Program-made: the position numbers and the translations under genes
Notes under the pieces: generated by a model
Told to the model about the DNA's origin: nothing
Seen by the model: the letters and a program-made list of their open reading frames with translations, nothing else
The model's database searches: none
Shown here: one piece after another, positions 38,201-51,440 of the stretch
Position numbering within the stretch: position 1 is the first letter of the stretch
Layout of the letters: every line of letters begins with the position of its first letter
Assembly: GCA_034620365.1 (NCBI GenBank)
Contig: JAQGEQ010000020.1
Location: 496,001-560,000, forward strand
Direction: 5' to 3'
Source of the DNA: Pegea sp. RAD2-039
Taxonomy: Eukaryota > Chordata > Thaliacea > Salpida > Salpidae
DNA length: 64,000 bases

Positions 38201-39680
38201 ATAAAATTAAAATTAATTATCTATATACTTTCGTCAAATTAAAATTGAGTTAAATTTCATAAAGTTTTGAATAATTATATCAAAAAGAAAACAAACAAAC
38301 AAACAACAGATCAATTATTTTGTTTAACAAACAACATTTTTCAAAAATAAACAAAACTATTAAAAGTTGTGATGAATTTCATCTGATTTCCTCATAGCCA
38401 ACTCAACAGCAGTTTCCTCAACAACAAGTTAGTTAAAAAACAATAAAATTAACAAAGAAAAAAGTCCAAGTGATTATCCAAATAACAAATCCTAAAAAGT
38501 TGAATAACAATTTGAGGTGGGAACAAACCTCACTCCCATCTTACAATCCATAATTGAAGGAGCATCAAAAGAAGATAACAAGTCCTGCATCCTCGTAAAT
38601 TTGCTCTCAGAGTTTTCAACAACTCCATGAAAGGTAGGAGCAAGTCCACAAAGATCTTCATCTTCACCGACTAGTTTCAAGAAGGTGGCTTCTCCATCTA
38701 CAAACTTCTTCAAGATACAACCTTCCTGCCCCGGTTGAAAGTTACCTGAATGACATCATCAACTACGTCATCATTTTAAATGATTAAACTGAAACTGACC
38801 AGAATGACCCGCTAATTGAACCCAAGGATAGTTTCGTTTAAAGGACTGCATAAATGGTGACCAGATGACCATTCTACGCAGCTTGGTCCAAGAACTTCCT
38901 TTCTACAAATACAATAAAATCTTCATCACTTTCTGACGACTTCTCACGTGACTAGTCACGTGATCTACATACCACTGTTGTTTTGCATGGAGAATTTTTT
39001 CTTGTTGATCCGTCATCACTGCTGATCAGATCATCTTCAGATTCGATTGATAAAGAAGATCTGAATGATGAAGATAAATGAAGAGATGATGTAAGAAGAG
39101 TATCTTACCTGAGTGAATATTTTGATGCAGACGAAAGTTTGCGGAAGAATGTCTGATGATCTAACATAAGACTACTTCTCGTCGTAGTGACGTCATTCCC
39201 GCTACTCGTTTCATAAATAACTTCTGAACTTGGCGAAGAACAACGTGAAGATTGCGAAGATTTTCCAGTGAGTTCCAACCAGCTAGTTTTTCGGAGATTT
39301 TCACCAACTGCTGACAATTCTTCAGTATGTGAAGCAAGATTAGATTCCATAGAAGATCCGTACGCGCTATCACAACTTCTTCGACAGCTGTGAGACATCA
39401 TTGCGTTCTCATCACTATTCAAATTGTCATTCTGTTTCATATAATCGTGTCGAGATGGCGCGTCTGTGACGTTTTCAACTTGTGATGTGACGTCATCACG
39501 GTCGCAACTAATCACAAGTTTGGGTAAAGAAGGATAAGATTCAGTTGAAGTGATAATCTGATCTTGAATGGTATCAATACCATTGGACACAAAGTCATTT
39601 AAAGCTGTTTGATTGGTGAATGTTGATGAGTAATTGCTACTACAATTAGCTGACTCCATTTTCACTGGAAGTTTACTCAT
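35207..39680 (-). CDS. ITPK: Inositol-trisphosphate 3-kinase, 10 exons, complete
   Basis: Phosphorylates Ins(1,4,5)P3 to Ins(1,3,4,5)P4, ending the calcium-release signal and starting higher inositol phosphates. Minus-strand exons: 39109-39680, 38973-39060, 38800-38902, 38529-38745, 38062-38116, 37378-37527, 36067-36168, 35614-35685, 35353-35489, 35207-35297; 528 residues. The first ~220 residues are Ser-rich and unconserved, probably regulatory. Then [20 protein letters not shown] matches the calmodulin-binding helix region of human ITPKA, followed by WVQLAGHSG. Catalytic motifs: PSIMDCKMG (PxxxDxKxG, Asp321, Lys323), [64 protein letters not shown] (Asp475) and [19 protein letters not shown]. 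The WSPF segment and the large Ins(1,4,5)P3-binding insert place it with animal ITPKA/B/C rather than IPMK or IP6K. A/B/C cannot be told apart. Human symbols are ITPKA-C; ITPK is used here generically. Confidence 0.96.
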
Positions 39681-42600
39681 TTAAAATAAAGATATAAATA
39701 TTAAAATCTATAAAAAGTTAATTTCAATTTAATCAGATTAATCTTTATATAATTTGTAATATCACTTTATTTATAATTTAGTAAACAATTGATATCATGA
39801 GAAATTAGTAAATAATTAGATTAATGTTTCATTTCATGACTTCTATTCACTAAACAATTTGTTTAAATCAAAATAACAGATTGTTCTGATGAAATAATAG
39901 ATGAAAAAGCTACTCATAAGAAGAGTATGGCTAGAAATTATGAAAAGTTTGATTCATTCTAATAATAGATAAATATAATTTTTTAATAAATCTAAAATTA
40001 AGTAATTTATAAACTGTTAATGAACTTTTTAGTGAACTATCTAAAACATGAACAAGTATACTTATAATAATGTGGCAACTTAAATGAATTTATTTACCTG
40101 ATATTTATGAATATAAAATTCTTATTAGTTTATAATCCAATTGAAATTATCATTTTAAATATAAATACAGAAAATATCTGAAATGTTCTCAGAAATTGTA
40201 TAAACTCAAAACTATTGATAGAATTTAAATTTTATATATCAAAGTATAAAAAGTATATTATTATATATAGCTATTGCTAAAAATAACCTACCTAAATTAA
40301 CTTAAAATAGTTATTATAAATTTAGAATCAAATATTCAAAAAATTTTTATAATTTTTAGATGGCAAAATTATTATATACAAAATCATACAAAAATTATTT
40401 TTGAAAATTTAGTATAAATTCATTTAACTTTAAATTCAAAATTAAAAACAATTTATTTACTATTTAGAAACGTTATATAACTCATTTAAAACTAATAAAC
40501 TTGTAAGTAGTTTTCTTATCTGTTTTTATCAATAATAAATAAAGTATACATAAGATATATATATATAATGAATTATTGAAAGAATACATGTTATACTAAA
40601 ATAATTTCGAACTAAACCAATATAAAAATAAACTTTACTCTTATGTATATATTATAAGATATCTAAATTAAATTTAGAAAAAAATATTCAATGAAACACA
40701 CAAAACAAAAGTAATTAATTTAATTATTAGTAATGTATATTAATAAATTACTATCTACAGAAAAGAACCCATAATAAAAGAAAATTATATAAAACTTGTA
40801 TTATTAGAGTTTTTAAATTAACTCAAACTATAATTATTGCTAAGATAATGTATACATAAAATTAAAATTATTTTTTATCTTTTTTATTTATGCTAATGAT
40901 GCAGAAATTTTATAAAATATAAAAAAAATAAAAATAATTTTTCAAAATTCAAACTTTTAAAAACAAATTTGGTTTAGCTTATCAAGAAATTGTAAGGTAT
41001 GAAAAAGAAATATACAAAATGATAACTATACTTCTTTTCTGTTGCAGATACAATCTGATTATAGTGAGAGCAACATGTGCTAAATTAACTTTCATCTTAG
41101 GAGCAGTTGTTTGATGACACAGCCTAAAGACTTGACCACAAAAAGATTGTTTTTATTTATGATTTTATACTTTGCTTATCTTAGATGATAAATTTATAAA
41201 ATGATAAATTAAATAATTTAATAAATATATAAAAAAAGTATTAACTCATGAAGTATTAACTTTAACTAAATCAAAAGCGCAAGTCCTATTAACTAATATA
41301 TCCTATTTACTAAAATGTCCTATTTACTAAAATGTTCATCAAAAAAATTTTAATTCTACAAAAGCTAATAAATATCTGCTACTAGTATAAGCGGGCTTCA
41401 CAAGTGAAAATTTTCTTATTTTACTAAAAATAAATACCAGAAATACTTGTGGTTTTTTTTTGTTTTTAAGAGTATTCTAATAAGCTATTGTCGCTAAAGT
41501 AATCAATTTACTATAACTAGATTGAAAACAAAGAAAAATAGTAAGTAGCCACATTTTGCCTCTCTACTTAAAAAACCATAGACACACTAGATTATAATTT
41601 CAGCTACTAAAGTCTTATAAGTTGTAGTAAAAATGGCTTATAACTCTAAATAAACTGTTTAGTAGAAAAATTAATGTAAAATTAAAATAGTATTACAGCC
41701 AAAATTTATTATTGCACTGTTATAAGAGCTACACTACCACCTTACATACTTAAATAAAATAATTCTAGTTATTTAACTACCAATATATTCTTTATAAAAA
41801 ATTATTGCTTAAAAAAATCTTATCGCTGACTTTACACTTTTTCATTTTGACTTTGTATGCTAAAGTAGTAGATGAAAGGAAGTTGACAGCAATACTTTCT
41901 TCTTCGTTGTGCATAGGATTTAATTATAGTGAAACGCAGCATGCGCTGAACCCTCACTCAATAAAGTCTAACAAAACTGAGGTTAATAAATTTTAGATTT
42001 TTATCTGAGTTTACTTCCTTGCCTTAGTTTCTTCTCTGAACAGTCATAAGGCGGGTGGCACTATTTACTTTTAACTGGAGATGATGCTTCCCGCGCTGAT
42101 CAGTATTAGAAGAGATATAGCATATATAGAGGCATGTTGTATCTTCGACAACGAAGTTCGGTTTGAATCAATGCCTGCAAAGTATAATTTTCATCCAAAT
42201 GTCTTAACCACTCTTAACCATCTCGTCGTTAGCACGCTACTATTCAGTAGATACTTTAAAGTCAAAGTTGCTTAGAAGATTGAAGAATGTTAAAACAGAG
42301 CTCATCTGACGGGATAACTTTTCAGTAATTAAGTTTTCAGAAAACTCTGAGAAAGAATGTTTCTGATATTGTAGACACCAGGTAAAGCAAAATTGTTCTT
42401 AGATACAAACCCTGATACTTCAAACACTAATATAGTACCTGAATTATTGTAAATTTTCGTTTTTTTCGAAAAACGGATAATCATACTTTTTCAACAACAT
42501 CTTTTAGTAAAAAAATAAGTTAAAATATATGATTATCATTATTTTTACTCGGACAAGTTGTATTTTCACTAAAAGATTCCAAAGTGGTCCAAAGAGAACT

Positions 42601-44506
42601 ATTGTAACGAATTTGTTCGGAGAAGATTATCTTGCCACATAGGTAAACTTAATTTGATGATAAATACTGAAGGCTGATTAGCGGAACTGATTACTACTAT
42701 TCTAAAATAATACTGTCTGCTGCTTTTTTGTATTGTATTGATTGCAGTTCACATTATTGTAAATACTCAAAGAGCTTTAACCATCTAATTCTAAAAATTT
42801 CTCACTTACCAAATTGTTTTTATGATTATCAGCACAGTTATAGCTTCAGAAAAAAGTTAAATATATCGAAATTAGAATAGGCCATATCACCATTAAAGGC
42901 ATTTACAGATGGTTTAAATTTAACTATGCTTGCTGTTAAAGTTTTTTTCTTGTTTTAGGTTTAATTATTCTTCTTCTTGTAGGTTTGTTGTTGATGTACT
43001 TCTCATTTTTGAGCCTGGAATAGATTCGTTAACTTTTGAGTCGATCTTTTAATTAGTTATCACTTAACTTGTAGTTATTGAACAAGTAATAATTAGTTAT
43101 CTATTAACGGTTATTGTAGGTTTTGTCATTTAGGCTTTATTTTAGTTGCTGTAGGTTTAATTAAAATGTGGTTGGAATTGTTATCGGTTGTAGTTCTTAT
43201 TTTACTGCCATATAATGCTGATATGCTAAGCCTAAAAAACTCATGAACAATAACTACAGTTGACTAAAGATTGATCTAGCCTAGGTAGTTGCAAAAATTG
43301 TTATTCTTTATAAGTTTAAACGGCTCTTTTACTTCGAGGGTTTGGGATACATACTTTGTCAGTAGTACGCTAGCGAAACTTGGACTTTAGCAATATCTTT
43401 TAAATATACTTTGCATTGGTTCAAATACCGAAATTTAGAACTGAAATAGTATTATTAAAGGAGGAACTGTTGAGCGATTTAACAATTTGCAAATCTCTGT
43501 TAGTTACTGCAGTCAATCATCGTAAGTTTTATCAAATAAGAGTTTAGTGAGAACTGATAAATAAATAGTTTGAAATTGTTCAACTATTTATCAATGTAAT
43601 AAATACCATGATTTCAAAATTAATAAAAAATACTTTTTTCAAAGTTGCTATCTATGAGGGAGTAGAGTAATTTTATAACAGACTTTTCAAACTTCCTATA
43701 ACCTTATGATAAAGTTTAGTCCACTAAAGTTATATTTTGTAAAGCTTAACAAATGTTAAGTTACAAAAATGTGATTTACACGATTTGAAAGAAGTTGTAC
43801 TTAAAAATAAAGGGCAAAACTAACTTATTGATAAAGATTTTTTGAATATTCTACAAAACCCTGAACTGAAATAAGTATGAAGTATTTGAGAACATTTTTA
43901 TCAACAAATTTGGCTTTCAAATCTTCAATTAACTTTGTCTTTCTTTCTATAGTTTAGTGTTTGAAAATTTGAGTTAAGTTTGTAGCTATAAATGAAGAAA
44001 TTTTATTTCTTAATTAGAATTATATGTCTTAACTCTCAACATTAGGTCATATCAGACAACAAACCAAACCTTTTTAAAACTTTTACAAATAAATAAATTT
44101 ATAATTTGAAAAATTATGTATATGTTTATATTCTGAACTAAACACATCACTAATAGTTAAGTTTAAAATCATTAACAGCAACAATTAGTTAAATTATCAA
44201 GAGTTAAGGTTTAAAGAAAGTTGATGAACTATTGAGATTAAATAAATTTGCTCATCTAATCTGATCACAAACTGCAAAAAATCCGAGAAAATATGAGTTT
44301 ACCTCTGATGAAAATCATTGAAATAGCTGTTTTAACAAAAGACAAATTATCTAAATGAGTTAAATAGAATTATCAAAAAGCAGTAAATTCAGGTTGAAAC
44401 CACTTGTAGTGAATATTTTAAATAAATAACAATCTCAAAAAATCATTATAAAAGTTCTTAATTGGTCGAGTAGTTGTTCGAAGAGAAGAAATCATCTCAG
44501 GTATTT
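39681..44506. other. Long AT-rich intergenic stretch
   Basis: No supported gene. 41,048-41,083 looks like a short terminal exon on the plus strand (strong acceptor TTCTTTTCTGTTGCAG, then IQSDYSESNMC and TAA) without partners. 41,805-42,275 has two less AT-rich open runs (63 and 64 codons) with no family. 42,850-42,945 is the partner of the repeat at 133-366. Confidence 0.4.
42850..42945 (-). repeat. Second copy of the dispersed repeat seen at 185-235
   Basis: The minus strand reads SVNAFNGDMAYSNF, matching SINALNCDMVSPNF of the first copy. Matching at peptide level suggests a shared coding origin. No element boundaries are visible. Confidence 0.35.
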
Positions 44507-47500
44507 CTAATACAATTTGCTTGCCTGAAAAATGAAAAAGTAAGAAAAGGTTTGAGATGAAGAACAACTTACATTTAGATTTGAAAGTCGAAGTTCAACG
44601 ACTTGATGTTGTTGTTTAAAAGAAGCTGAATATGAAACTGCAGCTTGAATTGATATTCGATCATAAATGGATTTCGTATTTTCAATCTACGTAAGTTTAA
44701 AATGAGCCAAATTAGAGATAAGAAATTAGATCACAACAAACCAAACAAGATCTTTCTATCTCGTCAGATTTCGCCGAACATAATTTCTCAGATTGCATTT
44801 GGTTGTCTTTTAAGTTTTTCAAATGCAAATTTCCAAGTTCTATTATTTGATCAACAAACTTCTGATGTGTTTCGACTATTTTCTAAAAACAAACTATCAT
44901 TAACAAACACAATCATCAACAAACACAATCACCAACAAACACAATCATCAACAAACACAATCATCAACAAACACAATCATCAACAAACACAATCATCAAC
45001 AAACACAATCATCAACAAACACAATCATCAACAAACACAATCATCAACAAACACAATCATCAACAAACACAATCATCAACAAACTCACGTTAGCAACAAC
45101 ATCAATTCCAGAATTTTTTTTCTTTTTTCTTCGGCGTCTTTGGATTCCTGATTTAATATCTTTAACTCTCGATTTCAAAGATATTAAGAGCAACGTTATG
45201 ATACTGAACATCTCACTCCAAAGTGCTGATCTGTAAGAAGAAGATCAGATGATGAAATTGATTTACATTTTAATACTGACCTTTCAATGCAGTTAGGATT
45301 TAATTTCAACAAAACCGTTGGGATTGGGACTCTCATTTCACACTCCTCTTTACCTGAACCCACATGAAGATCTTCAGCAGCATCCACTTCAAGAGTCATT
45401 TCAGAAGACATAAAAACTATAAATTTGATTTGAAATGAAAGTTTTCAAGTTAAAGATGAGACTGACTCTTCAAGTTGGTGATGATCTGTTTACAGATTGA
45501 ATCAGGATCCTCTTCATCAAAAGATTCCATCTGAATCTTCATCAACAATAAACAGTAGCTGGAAAACAAGCAAATTAAGTCACATGATCAAATCGTCCAA
45601 TCAGAGAAGCTCACCGAAGCAGCAGAGCGACATTCTCGCGATATTTTGCTTCCATACAAAGTGGGATTCGAGAAGTTATCGGTCCATCAAATGTGGACTT
45701 GCCCTGGTCACTTACTGCCCAGTTTGAGGACAGTTCTTCAACCAGTTTCTTCACCTCATCGATTGCTGCTATGACGTCATCAATGTCATGCTTTGAAAAT
45801 TGAGTGAAAATCAACAGACTTTTTGTAGAAGTAGTGTCAGTAACGTGGCCATTACTCCGTTCTATGGGCTTTCCTGTGGTCCGCAGGGTAGTTGGGACAG
45901 TAGAGGTCACGTGATAGATGGATTTGAGAAGTGCTTGGCGAAATATTAGAAATTCTTTTTCACATTCAAAATTATTCATAATTTGGCTCTTTGTTCTTCG
46001 TCTGTCAAAGATTAGATGCTGATGATGCTGAGAAGAAAAAAGTAAATGAACCTAGAAGGTGGATTGTAATCAGTAAGTATTTCAAAGTCCCGATTGTCTT
46101 TAAGATCATCAAAACAAATCGGTTTCAAAACTTCTTCATCAATTAATCTTTCCAAATGATCATTCCTAAATTATATGTTTCTTCAGTAAGTTTAAAATGG
46201 CTTCTGGCAAAAATGTTTCAAAAAACTTACGGATTGAATTGATAAATCAGTTCAAGCAGAACCATTTCCATCTTAGTCATTTGGTTATGAAAAGAATTCT
46301 TGGCATCTTTTCTGTATTTCATAAACTCAATAATCTACAAATACACAAACACATGTCAACTGTCCATTTGTACTTGGACCACACTGGCAACAACCTGTCG
46401 AAATGTACCATTTTGGTAACAAGTCAACAAGCAGTCCATCGATTCTTTCATTTGAGAACGGAAGAAATTTCGAACGACTTGAAAAATTTGAGAAGCGACA
46501 TCATAGTGACCTAATGACGTCATAAAGCGCGATAAAGCGAAACTGAAAAATGAATGAAAGGTTAGGGTAGAAGGACAAGTCCGATGCTTACCCTAAACTA
46601 TCATGTTGGACGTATTTGATCTCTAGGGACTCAAAGAGGTCCGCACAAGGTAGGAACATGCCCAGTTTACTGTAGATACGAACAAGATAAAGTTTGGTGG
46701 TTTTATTAGTAGGTGCTGATGAAATAGATTTCTCTAAAAGCATCGCACATCGCCACAAGATAAAAGTTTCATCTATAAGAGGAAGATTATGATTTAGATG
46801 AAAGAAACAAGTTAATAGATCACCATTTTCATAATAAATGTCTAACAAAATGAAAAGAGCAGCTAGTAAATGAAAATCGATCACTATCTGTTGGTCTTGG
46901 TTCCAAATGCCTGTCAAAAGTGAAACATGTCACGTGACCAACTCGATGTGTTGTTGTTACTAACCAGTGGAAGTAAAAGCTTCTCGTTGAAGGAGTTTTT
47001 CTTCAACCAATTTCAACTTCTCATCTAAACTCATCTTTTCATGAGCTCCAAGTGATCTGAGATGAAGATTTAATGTAAAGATCAAGTAGCTTACGTCATC
47101 AACTTGTCATAAAACGAGTTACCTAGCAATCATAAAACAAGTGATTCTTCTCGCGTAATCATCGAATGTCAACTTGGAATCCGGTTTCTTCCAAGACCCA
47201 TTTTCATCTAGCTTGTTTAAAAACTAGTGAAAAGTGAGCGTAGTTATGATTGGAAACGGAAACAGCGTGTAAACGTCTACAACTAGTCTGTTTACATCAA
47301 GTGATTTGCTAGTAACAAGGGTGGCGACTTCACAGAAAGTCGAGAAGAAGATCTGAGGATTTGATTGGTCGCTGAGAGCTTTATTTGAATTTTTAGAAAG
47401 ATTTAAAAGTTTGTTTTTGAGATGTCAGAAAAAGCAGAAGTGAGACTATTTGAATACCAACATTTTGAGAGAAAAGAAAAAAATAGAGATAAAAAAAGTA

Positions 47501-50500
47501 AAAATAAGGTTTCAGGCGGTGTACATACCAATAATGGCTGGTTTGTTGGCAAGATAAGAGGAAACGCCTTTGACTTACTTGTTTGTGTGACTTCAAGATG
47601 TTTACTGGTTTTTAAGAAGCTGGTTTTTTTAGTGAGGAATTGTTTGATACAAGGAATTATTTAGTTAGAAAAAGTAGACGGCGATTAATGAGAAAGAGAG
47701 TTTTACTGGAAGGGTTTTTAACAAAACTTTTGAATAAAAAAGAAATTAAATATAAATCGGTTAAAGGTGAATAGTTTTAATAAAAAGTTTGAATGAATTC
47801 ACGCTATTGTGAAGATAGACAGTGATGGTGCAAGAACACTTGTAAATTATTTAAAAGCTTAAATTGAAACTAGATAGACAGCTCACCTGATCAACATCAG
47901 TAGCAGAATCTAGTAGACTTAAGTATGAATGAATATCAAAAAAACAACAAGGTTTATGTAGGAAGCAATTGGTATATGATAAAAGTAAACCTTCTACTGG
48001 TTTCAACCCTGCATCAATTCCTATAGAAAGTAAAAGAAAATACAGATTAGTGAAATATTTCTAATTTTATTTCAAAATATATCTTTGTCTACTTGTTGGT
48101 TTGGTTCTGAATCTTTTCGAGTTAGTAAACAATTGAAACTTATCAGAGATTTATTCATTTAGGAGAAAGTTGTTTGAAATACTGTTCCTTAAAAACTGAC
48201 GTTTTCTAAATATTTACAAAATGTTTTCTCAATTACTTTTAGTTTGGTAGAAGAATACTAATATTGACTTCATTACATCATATCAATTTTCTCAAAGTAA
48301 AACAAATATAAAATATCATAAAAGTCATGTATAAATCGTAAATCAATATCTATTTTTTGTGAAATAAAACTTAAATACCTTCTTCTAACTTCCCAATATT
48401 TTTGAGTCGACGAGCAAGCTCAAGTTGAAGAAGATAGGGTCCTCGTATAAGGCCCCTTCCACCTTCATCATCTACCAGCTGATTGATAAAGTCAACAGCA
48501 TCTTTAATTTGCCAATGATAACCAACAGATCTAAAAAAGTTTCTATTTTGATAAACAATTACATTTAATTGCTGATAATTAATTTGGATACAAGATTTTA
48601 AGTGGTTTTTTATATCGGTATCAGATAATTATATATATTTGATAAACAAAAAAAGTGATTAAAGAATATAATAAAAGATGATGATGGTTTGTTTCAAAAT
48701 AATAGGGAGTATTTTAAGAAGTGATTTTTTTTCTATATTAAGCAGAAGCTTGATAAACAAATGTGGCAGAAAGTACATAAGGTTGTGAAAAACACTGAAT
48801 GATTTACAAAAAGATTGAACAAACCCATTTGCATCATGTTTTGAATGATCTAACACCAATTGTTCAAATGAATCTATATATGTTAATGCATGGTTCCAGG
48901 AATCTGGTCTAAAAAAGAAATTCTTCTGATTTAAGTTGTTTTAAATAGTTTAGAGGCAGAATTAAACAGAATTTTTATTGTTTATTGAAAGAAATACTTA
49001 AAAATCAATAATTTCAGAAAAATAAGGAATTTTAATTTTAAAATAATCTATTTAATAGACGGCAGGTATTTTATTTATAGAAATCTCAGAATATAAACAA
49101 ATCAATGTATTTGGACTTTTTAGATCGTTTTTTCATAAATTTCTGAATTTAATTTTCAAAATGTCAAGTTTAAGAGAACAGATGAAAAAATTTGATGATG
49201 TTGTTGAATATTATGCTGTCTTTCATATAGCAGATGATCAATCAACTTTGATGGAGGATTATCCTAGAAGGAAGTTAATCATAACAGTAAGTAGAAAATA
49301 ATTGATCAGACCCAAACTAAATCACAAGAAAACCAAAAAAATCTTTTAAATTATAGATAATCTTGAAAAAAAGTTTGAAATGATTAAAGTAAGTTGACGT
49401 TTTAGGAGTTTTTCTTGACTTTAAGCTATAAAAGCATAAAAACATCAGATCTAATAAAAATCCAACACACATCAACTTCTTTATAGACTTGACTTGAATT
49501 AATTCAATTTGTGTTGATGACTAATCAACTTATTGACTTTGCCAGCAAACTGAATTGACTGAAATGATTATGGATAATGATCATCATCTAAAATCAATTG
49601 TTGTTGGAGGAGAAAAGTTTCGATTTGATGATCACTACAACTCAGTAACCACTTATACAAACGAGAAATCTTTTGTGAAGATCTCGATGCAAAAGAGCAA
49701 ATGTAAGATGAGGTCTGATATGATAATGTGATTACATCTTCTTGTTTTAGATCTACTTATGGTGATTGGACGAAACAGTTCAAATCGTGAAGAATGTGAT
49801 TCTGCTATGAAGACTTTCAAATCGATCTGTTTGCGCTGATCACGTGAGCCAACAGTTAGATTTTCGAAGAGTATGTTGAAAGCAGAAAGGTTGAGGTGGA
49901 TGCAACTAACCAGTGGACCAACCAATCAGCGGGCTCTATATTTTCTCTTTTTTATTTTACTTTCCGTTTTTTCTTGGTGATTTTTCTCGTCAATAAATCT
50001 TTTAAAATAATTTGAAACTTACAACTCTTTGAGAAGTTGTTGAGACAGGATGTTGATCTCTTTGTGTCTTTCAAGATGACCAAGCAGTTTTATCTTGTAA
50101 GGAGTGCTTCCAGCAATCTCAGGAGGCAAAAATCTCTCTGAAAATTAGTTTAAAATTTTAATCCGACTGAGATTTTAAAATTTCAATTCAAAAACCGATT
50201 TTAGTTCAGAAAACAACAATTTATGAAAGTTACAAGAAATTAGGAGAATGTCATCCAGGGAAAGAACATTTACTTACTGGCCAAATCACTTTCAAGGACA
50301 TTCAGAGCAGTCTCATATTTTTTCATGCCTTCTAGAACAAGCAGATAAAGACGAACTTCTAAAAGAGGAAGATGAAGTATGTCTTTACAAATGATTACGT
50401 TCAAACCTGCTCCTGCTCCTATATTTCCATCATTAATATGTTTCTCAATCATTTTTCTTGCGAGAGGGAAATGCATCTTCATCGCCAACGTCTCATCTTT

Positions 50501-51440
50501 AGCAGTATGTCCCTGAGATGCAAAGATGCCAATTGAGAGGTTGTAAAAAGATTTAATCACAAAAACTTACTTGCAAAAAGGAAGACATGACGTTCCAGAA
50601 AAAGTAAGGATTAGATCTGTACTTCTTGTACAGAAGACCAGCAGTCTGTAAATAGAATTCAAACTTGTAGACTCAATTTGAAATTATTTCGTGGAAAATA
50701 ATTGAATTTACCGCTTTCATTTTCTGGAATTCATTTTGTCTAACATAAGACATAAATAAATGAGTAAGAATTTCTTCATTATTATCAACCAGGCTTGCTG
50801 CTTGCTCATACATTACAGAAATTAATTCAGCTAGTTTGAAATGTAAAAAATTAGTCAACTTGTTGAATAAAACGATATTAAAAGTTTGAAAAGAAGTTTT
50901 GACAACATTTGATGGAAATGAAAACAAAATAAGTGAAACAGTTTTTACTGTAAGATTGAAAATCACCAATTCAACTGACATCGATTAGTTTCTTTGTAAT
51001 ATAAGCTCATTCCTTGCAAGCTATTTTCATCAATAGGTTTTTCTGCAATAACTTGTTGTGAAAGTTCAAAAGCCTCTTGAGGTCTTGCAAGTCTATGCAT
51101 AGCAATCACTTTAAGCGCCTAAAAATAAAATGTTTTAATAAAACAAATGAATAATAAAATGCTTACCTTAGCAGCTAATAGGTCTTTTTGCTTTTTTAAT
51201 ACCTTATCAGCCTCATTTAAAGCCTTCTTATAATTTCTATTATCAAGATAATCTGAAAATAATCATTTTAAGTAGAAATTGAAATTCATGTTAATAATGT
51301 TAAATATTTAGTTTTTCAAATTCCTTATATATAAACAGCTTATTCATAACTTGATTAAAAAGAATTGATTTTTGACTCAATAATTTCTCACCATAAATAG
51401 GCTTTAGTCTCTTTTCTATCAGTGCATATGGAGCAGACAT
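44507..51440 (-). CDS. NAA25: NatB auxiliary subunit NAA25 (MDM20 homologue), 26 exons, complete
   Basis: Scaffold of the NatB complex, which acetylates N-terminal Met of proteins starting Met-Asp/Glu/Asn/Gln; with NAA20 it binds ribosomes. Minus-strand exons: 51392-51440, 51167-51252, 50980-51118, 50712-50830, 50571-50645, 50407-50512, 50278-50358, 50023-50137, 48825-48908, 48379-48530, 47887-48020, 47296-47352, 47123-47223, 46965-47056, 46824-46910, 46592-46772, 46395-46542, 46231-46334, 46052-46165, 45615-46001, 45467-45558, 45281-45416, 45089-45230, 44742-44882, 44573-44686, 44507-44524. Phases fit; 1017 residues (human 972). It opens IEKRLKPIYDYLDN, then TPR-like helical repeats (NEADKVLKKQKDLLAAKALK, HLFMSYVRQNEF, LYLVRIYSKLGMF, RFMTSLGHYDVASQIF), FDDLKDNRDFEIL, and a basic run RRRRKKKKNS like human's poly-Lys. 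The last exon codes only six codons, ending ASKLY and stop. The very short first and last exons are the least certain parts. Confidence 0.95.
44902..45084. repeat. 16-bp minisatellite filling NAA25 intron 23
   Basis: About 11.4 near-perfect head-to-tail copies of AACAAACACAATCATC (one copy has ACC for ATC). It makes up 183 of the 206 bases of the intron at 44,883-45,088 and, read in the gene's direction, begins four bases after the donor. Near-identity of the copies points to recent expansion. It also creates a spurious open frame on the plus strand. Confidence 0.95.
49161..49839 (+). CDS. Profilin-like protein nested antisense in a NAA25 intron
   Basis: Three exons: 49161-49286, 49546-49702, 49751-49839; GT-AG junctions, phases 0 and 1, 123 residues. 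The N-terminus is MSSLREQMKKFDDVVEYYAV. The C-terminal half, LKSIVVGGEKFRFDDHY, then FVKISMQKSKYLLMVIGRN and SAMKTFKSICLR, follows the profilin pattern: LxLGGxK strand, charged turn, VxVTKTxxxLLLxxG strand, closing helix. Profilins bind actin monomers and poly-Pro and are 125-140 residues. The N-terminal helix with the usual Trp pair is not evident, so it may be a divergent or profilin-4-like member, or another small alpha/beta protein. It lies wholly within NAA25 intron 8 (48,909-50,022). A likely poly(A) signal AATAAA at 49,992-49,997 falls just short of NAA25 exon 8. Confidence 0.6.

Noticed and set aside
41805..41996. 63-codon frame beginning MLKKILSLTLHFF as a secreted protein
   Set aside because: Although the start resembles a signal peptide, there is no family match and no promoter, so it is reported only as part of an odd island.
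43410..43440. tRNA-like T-loop sequence GGTTCAAATACC
   Set aside because: No matching acceptor stem, D-arm or anticodon stem can be drawn around it.
44902..45084. CRISPR-like array
   Set aside because: Copies are contiguous with no spacers, the genome is eukaryotic, and the array lies in an intron.
44702..45151. Plus-strand 149-codon frame with repeats of Asn/Gln/His/Thr
   Set aside because: It is produced by the 16-bp minisatellite and the antisense of NAA25 exons 23 and 24; the minus-strand frame matches NAA25.
45704..45715. A GTAAGT...CAG segment that looks like an intron in NAA25 exon 20
   Set aside because: It is only 12 bases and the reading frame continues through it, so it is coding.
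46500..46512. CATTAG acceptor for NAA25 exon 17
   Set aside because: It puts the exon out of frame; the upstream TTTTTCAG (exon start 46,542) keeps the frame and adds the conserved RFMTSLGHYD segment.
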